Assembly: GCF_029227915.1 (NCBI RefSeq)
Contig: NC_079878.1
Span: forward strand, 8,868,001 to 8,932,000
DNA: 64,000 bases
Direction: 5' to 3'
Source: Hydractinia symbiolongicarpus
Taxonomy: Eukaryota; Cnidaria; Hydrozoa; Anthoathecata; Hydractiniidae
Below, piece by piece: positions 1 through 11,200 of this stretch. Below the pieces are notes generated by a model, which was not told where the DNA came from, ran no database searches, and was given only the letters and a program-made list of their open reading frames with translations. The number at the start of each line of letters is the position of its first letter. Positions within the stretch are counted from its first letter, which is position 1. The translations under genes and the position numbers were made by a program.

Positions 1-274
1 TATATTTTGAATAGAGCACAATGTTCTCATTTTTCTCATATGCATTAAAAAAATGTAACCTGTATCCCGGGTCCCACTCTGTAGAGCCCTAGAATCCTGG
101 GTCCTTCGAAGCACGTTCCACTTTTCTTTTATGCCGTTTGGAATAAATTCTAGTCTTTTTTCTTTTCTTGGCCTTTCTGTTTTCAATGCATATCTGAAAT
201 AGCGGTTTTGTTTTTGAGATCGGTGTAATCATTTACTTCTTTTTACTTGTATTTAGTTGGATTGGTTTGGTTAG

Positions 275-350
275 TAAAAATTACGAGATTGAACGAGCTA
301 TCGTGGAAACGGAGAGCGAAGTCGAAGCGTTAAGACAAGAAGTACAATGA
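275..350 (+). CDS. Possible last coding exon of an upstream gene
   Basis: After an acceptor (TTGGTTAG) one frame stays open for 24 codons and ends in TGA at 348-350, while the other two frames are closed. The peptide is rich in Glu and hydrophobic residues with coiled-coil spacing (ERAIVETESEVEALRQEV). Family not recognised. Low confidence. Confidence 0.25.
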
Positions 351-1976
351 GGTATGTTATGGATTTCCAGTAGAACTTGGTCACATTACTCTGCTGCCCT
401 TAATAATGGAAAGTCAATCTGGTAAAACAGACTAGCTCGGTTTGCCGAGATCCTCGTTAACAAATTCTCATAGAACAAAACTTGTTATAACACAAATTGA
501 GTTGGCCCGGCTACCTAGATTCCGATAAAACAAGTCATAGCTTTGGTCAAGCTTTTGCATTTTTCGACCAAATTATTTCAGTTGCAGAGACTTGTTGCTT
601 TCTGTCCATAAATATAGGGCGAAAATATCAATGTGTTACTGAAGAACTAAAACTTAATCGAGATGCAAACATTTGTCACGGGACCTATTTGTCAGTCCGG
701 GTTGGGAAACTTCTTACGATAGCAATCTTATGTTTAGCCCTTATTTTCGAGAGAGGTTATTTTTTAGTAGAATGCGAAAACCACAAGTGTTGAAAATTGC
801 TTAGTCAGCTTAAAATAGGTTGTTGTGTATTATTTTAATATTATAATTATTTTATTATTATTTCCTTTGTTACTTTATATAAAATATAGATATGTAGCTA
901 TATTTATTTTTGTAGTTTTCGATGAATTATTTGACCTCAAGTCCAAAGCAAATGTGGACGTGAACTGATAATAACCTCCGTGGAGAAGAAACATGAAATT
1001 CAAAGTAATGGAAACTTAGCTGAGATCTCGCCAAGTAATATAAAAGCAAGAGGAGGAGAGACATTTTCATAATAAACAGAAGTAACTTGTAGACTGTTTT
1101 TTTTGGAAGTTGTACAAGTATTTGTATAGAGTGATTGGTGTTATTACTCACTGTTTAATAAGGACGGACCCACTTCAACTCCGCCCTGTTTGACGTCATA
1201 TGAAGCTAATTGTTTAGTTATAACATCCTTTAAAAAAACGCGTTATGTTATTAACAACTGTCAGCCATTTGATCCATCTGAAAAATTAAAAAAAAGTGAA
1301 ACTTTCTTTTAATACAAAAAATTATTTTTCGCACTAAACATTGCTTAGCTACTTAGGGAAAAACAACATTTTGTCTTTTTTTTTACCCGGGTAAGATCAT
1401 AGAGTATTATCTATTATTTATTTGCCTATCCAGATTGTTTAAAATTTTCGGGTGATTGTTGAAAATTGAAATTGTATCTAAAGAGTGTAACAAAGGGGCA
1501 GGATTTCTACGAGATACTACGACGAATAAAGTGATTTTATATGGCAGAGAAAGTTTTTCTTGTCAATATTTATCTATGACAGCTTCAGCTTATTTGAATG
1601 ATAAGCCTATTGAAGCTGTGTTCAGGTGCGGAGAGGTCATTTCTGCTCAGGGGCTATGTCACTTTTGAATTGCTGTGTATTTTATAGACCAGATACACTG
1701 CTTTTACATACCAATTCAATTCGTTATTTCTAATGGAGATATGAAGTTGTAATTGAACTTCGTAAACGTTTTACTGAATATTTTGCAGACCAGAACTATA
1801 AGTTTTTATTCCCTACATCTTTGTAATACTTTTATGAACTTTCACGGGCGCGTAGAAGCAAAGAATTCAACTCGCCGACTTTCCCTCCTTTTTTGGAATC
1901 CTGACTGATGCTTGTAACGTCATCAAATATTTCTTAGCCGCAGACATGTTTGTTCTGGGAAACTCCAAAACCATGC

Positions 1977-2032
1977 CTCACGCGGTAAACAACTTCCTCT
2001 CACCAGTCTCACGCGGTAAACAACTTCCTCTC
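1977..2032. repeat. 25-bp direct duplication
   Basis: CTCACGCGGTAAACAACTTC plus CTCTC occurs at 1977-2001 and again at 2008-2032, period 31 bases, without mismatch. Confidence 0.8.
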
Positions 2033-2549
2033 CCCAGGATTACGAGCCAAAAATATATAAAGATAACAGAGTTAAGCATGCTATAAAACTTGATAGCGAG
2101 ATGCCTATGAACGTTTATTGTGAATCACTAAAACTAATTTCCTCATTATTCATCACTTTCTTTTAAAATTTGGCACCAACAGATTTTGGCCCAAGGCCCC
2201 TAAAATTGGTCGTCTATTACGTCTATTATGAAAATGCAAGTCTCAAAGTGCGTGAATTTAATAAAGAAAAGGATATAGCCTATGTAGTTCCTTGTGTCAA
2301 CAAACTTCATAAATAGTGTTTTATTTCGGTAAGACCAAGACAGAATAGCCTCTTCAGTTCCTATTGGTACTGCTATCAACAAGGGTCCTGCGAAGGGAGT
2401 CCTAGTGCATTTCAAGATCCTATCTGAGCTACAAAAGTCGTGCAGGCACAGCAATCACTAACTAGACAACCGCCCAAGATATCAATCCTATTCTCATGCT
2501 GAACGCTATAAGAAGAAAGGATGGTTTCGTATTTTATGGTCTCTGGCAT

Positions 2550-2618
2550 GACTCGGTCGGAGTTTGAGCCCAAGACCCCCGCACTGGAAGCGAACGCTCT
2601 ACCACAAGGCTACCAGTC
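2550..2618 (-). repeat. tRNA-like sequence, probably a tRNA-derived SINE head
   Basis: Read on the minus strand: degenerate acceptor stem GACTGGT/CCGAGTC, box A-like AGCCTTGTGGTAGAGCG, a seven-base anticodon loop TTCCAGT (CCA, Trp-like) on a CGC/GCG stem, and box B-like GGGCTCAAACTCC forming a T-arm. Mismatches in the acceptor stem make a functional tRNA unlikely. Confidence 0.45.
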
Positions 2619-2698
2619 GGTTTATATATGAACATAAACTTTGTCTGTCTACTTTCCTGCGTTTACCACTTTGTTACCACGTTCCTACGATACTAAAG

Positions 2699-2787
2699 TG
2701 ACACAGTTCCAACCTCGAACCCAGGGCTTGCAGCGTTTTTTTATATAAAAAAAGCTACGGCCCCTGGGATTGAGGTTGACACAGTTC
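2699..2787. mobile_element. Palindromic mini-insertion with 11-bp flanking repeats
   Basis: TGACACAGTTC stands at 2699-2709 and 2777-2787. Between them lies an imperfect palindrome whose arms (AACCTCGAACCCAGGG... and ...CCCCTGGGATTGAGGTT) meet at TTTTTTTATATAAAAAAA near 2744. The direct repeats look like a target-site duplication. Confidence 0.55.
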
Positions 2788-4809
2788 TTATCACGGAATT
2801 GCCTTCTTTTATTTTCATGTGGTTTTCTGATCTACAAAGAAAGTGGTGAAAATTTCTAAAATTTAGCGGATAGAGAAAAGCTTTCATTTACGTGTAAACA
2901 AAAACATAGAGACAGAATTTATTTTCAGAATTTATTTTTTAAAGGCGAAGAGCATTTAATAATTAAATAATCAAATAAGATGCTTGATAAATATGCTGAA
3001 CCTCCATACTGTACTTAATCCCCTTTCCAAACCCTGTCATCCTTGTCATTGAAACAAAGAGTCGTATAGCCATATGAAAAAGAAAAGAGGCGTTGGGACC
3101 ATGAATAAAATTAGCTGCTGTTATTCCTGCCAGATTCTAAATACTAATTGTACTGTTCACCTATCTAATAATCAGGCATATTATTTCTACATTCAAATAA
3201 CAACCGGACTTAGTATAAGGAGTACTGAGGAGATTGGAGAAATTTATAGCCAAGTATCACGTTCCGGATAGTTAAATGAGCATTTTCAATGGTGCCCTTC
3301 TCTCTTCTTCACTTCCTAATTTTTTGCATGGCAATGCCTTATTTGGTATTCTCGTTTCTTTATTTAGTTAAAGTTTTATTTATTTCGATTGCACATTCCC
3401 ACCTTAGAAAGCCTACATTTCTAAACTGTTTAATTCAATACCCACTCTATCTTCAAAAGTTCTCCTGACATCATAATCAACTCACATAAATAGATTGGGT
3501 TCGATGATTTGTTTATTACGTGTAATCTAGTTCCCAAATCCTCGTGTGAAATGTCAAAACAAAGCCGACAATAAAACAATAATTTGCATCTTTTGTTTTC
3601 TTTCAAACTGAGACAGTTGAGGTTGAATGTATCGCCGCACTTCCTTTACGCTATTTGATGTCACTTACGATATTTGACAAGCAAAAGTGTGACGTATTTC
3701 ATGACAGAAATACAATTGTTTTCTCCCTACTATAAGCTTCTGATGCGGTGTGTACTTGAACGCGCCTAACAACGATTTCGTGTTTCGGATTTTATTTACA
3801 AGGCTTAAAGTCTTTTTTGAGGTGTTAAGAATTTTTTTTTAAAAAAACATCATCATTAAATAAAGACATTAGGACATAAAAAAAAAAAACGCTATACAAT
3901 ATACCGATAAAAAAGTTTTCAGTATTTTCAAATTAAAAGGGAATGTTTTACCCCAGTTTTTTAATTTGTTTTCTTCAGATCTCTAAAACAATTTTGACAG
4001 CCTTTACCAGACAGTAAAAAGGATTTTTAGGATACGGTATGCTGTGATGTTTAAACAATTTTTTGACAAGGGCTCTCGGCAGCGTCATTTCTTACTTGTT
4101 ATTTTGTGATGTTTGCTCTCACTGCTTTCTTTGTTAAAAAATAACATTGACAAAGATGTAGAAAGATAACATTACTTTACTGTCAAATATATTTAGCTCT
4201 GATAAATAAAACACCCAAGAAACATCACAGTTTAGATTGTCAACAAGCGAGCTGTGTTTCCTAGGATATCAATGAAATATATTGTTCACGACGTGACACC
4301 AAGTGATATCAAAAAATTTCTGCAAATTTCGCGCCGAAAAAAATTAGCGTTCGCCCACCGAACTCTTTTTTGTTAGCTAAAACAGCATTAGTAAATGGTT
4401 AAAAAAACTCCACAAAATTAACAAGGATATGTTAAATGATTTGAACTTCCCTATGCTTTTTATAACATATTTTTTTAAAGGGTTACACAATATATGAAGT
4501 GTTAAAAATAAACAGTCACAACGGAGGAGAGATATCGGAACTCAAACGCTTGTGTCCGGTATTCTATGACATTGGATTTATCTTCGGACCTGAATTATTA
4601 TTACGAGACGCTTCTTCACTGTCTGGAGTGCGTTTTAAAATATATTGTGCAAACAGTTTTTGTATATACTACGATCTCAGTTAAAACAAGATTTCGTTGA
4701 AACGGCCGAGATAACAGTGGTATTTTTGTAAAATTGAGACAAAGTTTTGATTTAAAAGTCATTTAACATTATTTGTTTCATTGTAACTTCTTTTTCTCTA
4801 TTATTACAT

Positions 4810-4842
4810 ATGGTATTCAAATTCGGGTACAGCATGAAGTAG
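4810..4842 (+). promoter_or_regulatory. Short upstream ORF in the probable 5' UTR
   Basis: ATG at 4810 opens an 11-codon frame (10 residues plus TAG at 4840-4842) with a second in-frame ATG at 4834. It lies 22 bases before the main start. An in-frame TGA at 4835-4837 in the main frame shows that the ATG at 4865 (context AAAATGG, good at -3 and +4) is the first possible start. Whether the uORF is transcribed is unknown. Confidence 0.35.
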
Positions 4843-4864
4843 AGATAGTAGTAAAAGAAGAAAA

Positions 4865-5234
4865 ATGGAAAAGTGGAGAATTTTTTGTTCCATTTTTTTG
4901 GTTGTACAAGTGTTAATTTGTACGCGAGCAGAAATTATTGAAAAGAAGAACTTTCTTATATGTCCTGAGAAGAAGGATGTTAGACATATTGCTGATGTTA
5001 CAATCAGTGGAAGTATACGCGACATAAATCGTAATTTCACGTATGCAGATATCAATGTTGATGAAGTATTAAGTGGAAATGAATACTTTCAAGACCAGAA
5101 GAATATTTCTATTAGTATAACTGCTGAGTATCAAGAGAAATGTGATATTCTACAGACCGGACAAAGATTGGTATTCTATCTAAATAGAGGATACAAACTT
5201 TTAGGCACATTAAACAATTTGTTGACATTCAAAG
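4865..5234 (+). CDS. Exon 1: signal peptide and agrin NtA-like (OB/NTR-fold) domain
   Basis: Residues 1-22 form a signal peptide (basic start, hydrophobic IFLVVQVLI, cleavage likely after TRA). The mature part matches the pattern of the agrin N-terminal domain: CPEKK near the start, a beta strand ADVTISGSI, YADINVDEVLSG, and KCDILQTGQRLVFY, corresponding to the conserved Cys pair and 'TGD.R.FF' strand of agrin. In agrin this domain binds the laminin coiled coil. A sequon NFT is present. Donor AAAG|GTATAT, phase 1. The end of the NtA fold is missing from this exon, so a further small exon in the following intron is possible. Confidence 0.75.
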
Positions 5235-8200
5235 GTATATTTGTCATTTTTTTTTAAAAAAATTACCCGTGAAAACTAGAAATATTTAGTTTTTCTCCTT
5301 CCTACTTTGTGTTTGAAAAAAGTTAACACCTTATTTTCAATACCATAATTTTTATAATAACATCCTTCTTTTATTTTATTTATTTTTAAATTCTTTATAA
5401 AAGATATTAAAAAAGACGATGTTGTTTCGTCTTTTCTCCTAGTTGAAAAATAGTCGACGGAAATGCATAAACAAAGCCTAGGAAAAACCAGAGTCACAAA
5501 TGCTACCGCGCGCCACCTTTTTTAATTAGAGACATAAATTCTACGTTAAGCCTGGAACTGTTTTTTAAACTCTGCATGAAATCTTCCGAAAATTTATGGA
5601 GTATGTTCCCTGTTTTATAGCTTTAAAATTCTTTTCAGTAATACACCTTACAATCTATCAATACATTTTTTAATTATCTTAATATTTTGCAAGTTAGCGG
5701 TTTAAATTACCAATAATCAATTCCTCAAGTTAAGATCGTGCTCCTTGTAAAAAAACGTGTAGCACTTTTTTTTTCGACAGGAAATAGGCTTTAGAGAGAA
5801 GGAAAAAGATCATACGCGTTTGAGTTTTGAGGTTAGACGTACTTCAGATCAGTCGAGTAGTATCTTTGCTGCATCATAGTAACCAAAGGACCACAATGTA
5901 AAAATAGTAGTGTATCATCACAGAAAAGACAACAAACATATTAAAAACACAAACATGTTTAGAAATTCTTTTCCAGGCCATTTTATCCAACGCGGCAAAC
6001 CATCAAATAAGATTCTGATGATAGAATTGGGAACCAGGTTGACGAAACTTTACTTTCGTTTATAAGTTGCTTTGTCTGCCGGCTTATATCTTAAGTTTGT
6101 TTTTCGGCAACGGTTAATTAAACCGAGAAATGAAAGTAAACATATCCATGTGGTTCACCGCGCGAAACATTCGAATACATGTGTTGCAGGTTGCTGCAGA
6201 CTTCTTGATGTGCAATCAGATTGTTTTCTGAGAGGGCTAATCGGCGATTCACAACGAAACTTAGTGGAGTAAGAAATTTTCTTGTTGTTGGTAATGAGAT
6301 TTAAATTTGAGTCAGTCAAGGAAAACTGCTAGCTATATATTATAATTTTCTGTAAAGAACACACTATATATAAGTTTTATGCATATCAAAATGTGCAATA
6401 AGAGAAATGTCAAATATGAGAGAGAGATCCTGATTTATAAGGTTTTCCATAATTGATTAATTTGACAGTATATTTTTAACTTGTTAAAAGGACACTCTAA
6501 TTTAATAATTGATAAATATTTCAAATCCTGATTCAACATTGGGATTTAACATACTTGATACAAGGGATGCGATGCCAGTAAATTAAAGTTATTTAAGATT
6601 TTAGTGCTTTTTTGCCTTTGCTGAACATGTTCTTTTAGGGAGAAGCAAGACAATGTAAATTGCCACCAAGGAAATTTTTTTTTTCAGTTGATCAGAGAGA
6701 AAATATCTACGGTTTGGTCTAGATAATTAAGTGGACTTAAATTAAGCTTGAAAATACTGAAATAGTGAAGAATATAAAAATCTAAAGTCATCTTAATAGC
6801 AATATATATGTAAGAACTTTGTGGAATCTTACATTTAGCTAATATTGGTAAAACATTTTCTCCAAAAAAGAACTGTCTAACAAACATTAATTGTAGTGCT
6901 TTTTGGATCTTTATATCTGTATAAATCTATCAATTTCATTATTTTCCCTATGTAAGTCTGCCAGAACTATTTTTTAGCAGACAGACAGATAGAATTCCCC
7001 TTATTATTAGTACAGAAATATACATCACTTATTCTTATCTTTTCTTAATTTATATCTAACTGAAAATTGCAATCCAATAGATTCAGTAATAATAATTAGT
7101 AACAATAAAGGTATTGTTGTTTAACAAATAAGGCATATGAAATCTTTGCAAAAATCAGACAGACAAACAGACAGACACAGATAGCATATATATTAGATAA
7201 GAATTTTTTATATATATAAAATGACTGTGTAATTCAGTCCTGCAGGCTTTTGTCTTATTTCAATCTTACTATACTCAATCTTTTCAGGTTTACACTATTT
7301 TACACCAAAATTTTATTCAAGCTTTCAATTTTTTTTTAAAAAAATATAATGTAATTGGTATTTAACGTGATTAGAACTATGTATGTAAAGAGACTTTGTT
7401 AATGCACATTTATGTATTTTTTTACTTATATTTAGATGGCAACAATGGCTTTGGAGTTTCAGCTCGTAAAAGACGAGCTGCAGAAGCCACATGTTCCAAG
7501 AAATGTTCCTATGGTGGTCACTGCGACATTCATCCATACACAGGTCTTGCATTCTGTTCATGTCATAAGATATTTTGCACAAAAGAATACGATCCAGTTT
7601 GTGGTGATGATGATTACACATATCCAAATGAATGTGTTATGAGGCATAATTCTTGCATCAAACAAAGAAAAATTACAATTTCTTATCGCGGAGTTTGTAG
7701 TAAGTACTTTAACAACTTTTTTGGTTCTAAAATGTTTGTCTATGTAAAACTTTGCCCTTAAAATCTAGAACACATTGTTAAAATTTCTCATTCACAATTT
7801 TACTAAAAATTAACAGAAAAAAATCAATTCTGGTAATTAACTTCTACTACTTTAGAAAAGAATCTGTTTTCTAATGCCACTGCTAAAGCTTTATCATTAT
7901 CTTCACAATAATAACAAACTAATTTTGTAATCAATATCTCTAATACGTGTTGTAGTTTTCTAAGTAATTGAAATTTCAAAATGAGGCTTAGATATGTTTA
8001 TGTGAAAAACACAATCAAGCTTAGACTATTCCTACATTATATTTATTGGAAAAAAACTTGAAAGTTGAAATGATCCCTTTTCTTTTAGTAAAAGAACAGA
8101 GACAAAATTAAATGTATAATTGCAGAAGGCAAGTTCAGACATTAAAGTGGTGTGCATTAAGTCTTATTGCGTATAAGAGATTAGAAAATTAAAATACACA

Positions 8201-11200
8201 TAACACGAGAAAAACACACATGAGAAGGATTCACCAAGACTGGGCAATATGCATAGCATATATGCTTAAGCAATTCCCGTATCTGAGCCTTAATATGCTT
8301 ATAGGCATTATATGCTGATAAAAAAGCATGTATGTATCAATAAAAGTTAGGAATACCATATATTGGTTTATAATTATTAGAAGCAATCAGATTGTTTCAC
8401 CTTCTTCATATAATAACCCTTTTAAAATCTTTTTAGACGTGTTCAGTTGCAAAGATTTACGTGATTCTGGGTATGCTCATCTTGACGGCGAATATTTTTT
8501 CAATCCTGTCAAGTCCTGCAATTTTCCAATCAAAGTTTATTGCCATGGTATGAATACAAAGAATCCAAAAGATTACATCACACTTCCAACTGGCCCTGTT
8601 AACAATTATGCTATCATTTATGACAAAAGAATGCCATTTGCTTCAAAGTATAAAGATGAATGCATCAGCCCTCAGAATAGCATTGTCTATAGCAAATCTG
8701 GTATTACTCGATTTAACAAGGTTTGTTTTTAGATTTCCTAATAAGCTGTTTTTTTGTTGTTTTTTTTGAAAGTGAACATGCTTTTTATTTTTATTTTTCA
8801 ATTACATCAAGTTTGTTAGCCAGTAATTCTAAGTGCATGGAACCTATATATTGAAAATTTCTGTTGGAGTTGTTGTTGGAGTTATTCTTTAAAGGAAATA
8901 TCAAGTTTTTTTGTACAGAAAACCTTTAAAGAGTATGTACCTTTTTTTTAAATCTCAGTTGGGAAAATGATCCTAATATTCTTATATACATGTCCAGGTT
9001 AAAGTTAACTTCAACTCCATGGCTATTGTTCAAGATGATTACCAATATGCTGAGACTAATTCAAATGGTTCTCCCATACCTTTTGGTACAGCTGGTGATT
9101 GCTATTCTGCAAGTCTAAATCAAGAATGCAGAAAGGGAGGATTCATGATTGATCTGACAGGAACAGGTTTAAAGGTAAAAGACAATGTTGAATGGACTGT
9201 TAAATCTGAAACACCTGGCATGAAAATAAGTGGATTCAACAATGATAAAGGTTTGCAAATATCTGCTAAATGTGGTGGTTGGTGCGGACAATGTTTACCA
9301 AAATCTAGCCTGCGAATTGAATTAGTTAGATGCAATATGAATATTGGTAAGTTTTTGCGTCATGCAATTTTGCACTATGTTAACATGTCCTTTAGGCAGC
9401 CCTGTGCATACATAATAATGTATTATTTTTCGTAGAAATGTGTACTGGTATAAGTTGTCCTTATTATGGCCGTTGTGAAGAAGTTGGAAACAGCTTTCAA
9501 TGTCAATGTTCAATTGTGTGCACCAAAGAATTTTCTCCTGTTTGTGGTGATGATGGGAAAACCTATAACAATGAATGTGAAATGCAAAAAGCTTCATGCA
9601 ATCGAAAGAAATACATTAAAGTTCAATCAATGGGAGAATGTGGTATGTTTTTTCTTTTGTTATAAATAAAGCTTGTAGTTGTTAGTAAAAGTTAATATAA
9701 AAATCTATAAAAATATTTGCTTTTAGGCAAAGGATCATGTGCCACTAAAAATTGCCACAATTATGCAACCTGTGATGTATCAAGTGGAAAAACTACATGC
9801 AAATGTTTTCATCAATGTGACAAAGAGTTTAAGCCAGTTTGTGGGTCTAATTACAGAACCTATATCAATGATTGCCATCTTAAATCTGAATCTTGCAATA
9901 GACAAGCCAAAATTACAGTGGCAAACCAAGGCGTCTGTAGTATGTATCCCAATTGTTGTTAATAATTAAAAAATAGGTTCTTCATTTTATGATGAGACAA
10001 TATCTTAACACTATAGTGATGAGGTGTTATTAACACTTGGATGTGAAAAATGTTTTGTTTTATAGGCAAAAAATTGTGAAAACTGTGAAAATAATGTAAA
10101 CTGTATTTTGTTATATAACTCTTAAAACGCTTTTGAACATATTTTAAAAATTGCTATTTTTGTCATAAAAAATTCTTAGCATTTGCATATATATTTATAA
10201 TAATACGGAGACTGTGTCTGTCCGTAACAGGCAAAGTGGATGTGCTCATTTTCCTTTGATGTTGCCGAAAAATGCATGTCTAATATGCTAAGTTTTCTGA
10301 CGTTATGGCGCGACGTCAATAACACCTTTAACGTCAATATCCTATATTAAATTAATGAGGCCATTACAGTGCAACTAAAAATTTGAGGCTAAATAACTTG
10401 GAAACGAGGTGGTGACGTCAATGATTTTTCACCGCGTGGGTAACTAGGAACCACTTAGGACCAATTTGGGTAAATTTCCCAAATCTGGGTCACCAAATCC
10501 GTTTCGGAATGGACGGTTGATGACGTCATCTAAAAACCTTCAAACCTTAATATCTCAGCAACAGTTTGTAAAAAGTATATAATCCTATACATTTTCTTGA
10601 TCAGCGTTTTAAGATCTATATGTTGAAGGCAACAGGTGTACAAATTTCTAAAAAAAAATTCGGTTTGGACGAGGCCATTGCAGACGTCTGCAAAATTTTT
10701 AAACCTTTATATCTCATTAACCGCTCATCAAAAGCACATGATCATATACATTTTCTTGATCAGCGCTTTAAGCTCTCCACAAAAGAGGCAACATGAAAAC
10801 AAAATTCTAAATTTATTTTAGTGGATGGGTTGCTGACGTCATCAAAATTTTTTTTCCTGCCTGAGTGGATTTTTCCACGGGCCTTATCGACCAGTATATT
10901 TATAAAAGTTGTAAAAGCTTTTGTAGATATCCTAAATATCTTTATATGTTGTTATAAAACTGTTCAGAATCTTCTATGCAAAACATAAACATAAACATCT
11001 GCGAGTCTTGAAATCTAACATGTTATTTCGCACATATTTCTAAAATAAGCAAAGTAGGAATTATGGAGCATCATTTTGAACACTTATTTTTTTACTAGGA
11101 TATGCACCAAATAAACCATTTGCATTTGATGTTGTGTTTGCTTTGGGTGGATATGGACCTGATGCTGATGTTTTGTTTAATCGTCAAAAAGAATTTGTCA

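Larger units (their letters stand above)
351..4809. other. Upstream, mostly non-coding region
   Basis: AT-rich. Open frames of 60-98 codons occur (497-793 +; 1456-1668 +, which opens with TTG rather than ATG; 2200-2454 -; 3074-3271 +) but none shows a recognisable domain, a supported start or splice context. The probable promoter and 5' UTR of the giant gene lie at the right end; no promoter element could be assigned with confidence. Confidence 0.4.

Noticed and set aside
497-793. 98-codon plus-strand frame with a hydrophobic stretch
   Set aside because: No recognised domain, no splice or promoter context, and composition like the surrounding non-coding DNA.
2550-2618. Functional tRNA-Trp gene
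   Set aside because: Mismatched acceptor stem and imperfect box B point to a SINE or tRNA pseudogene.
4804-5055. Minus-strand open frame opposite exon 1
   Set aside because: It is antisense to a well-supported signal-peptide/NtA exon and shows no domain. Many similar minus-strand frames lie opposite vWA exons (for example 22534-22896, 43692-44102, 51197-51634) and are mirror effects of the coding bias.
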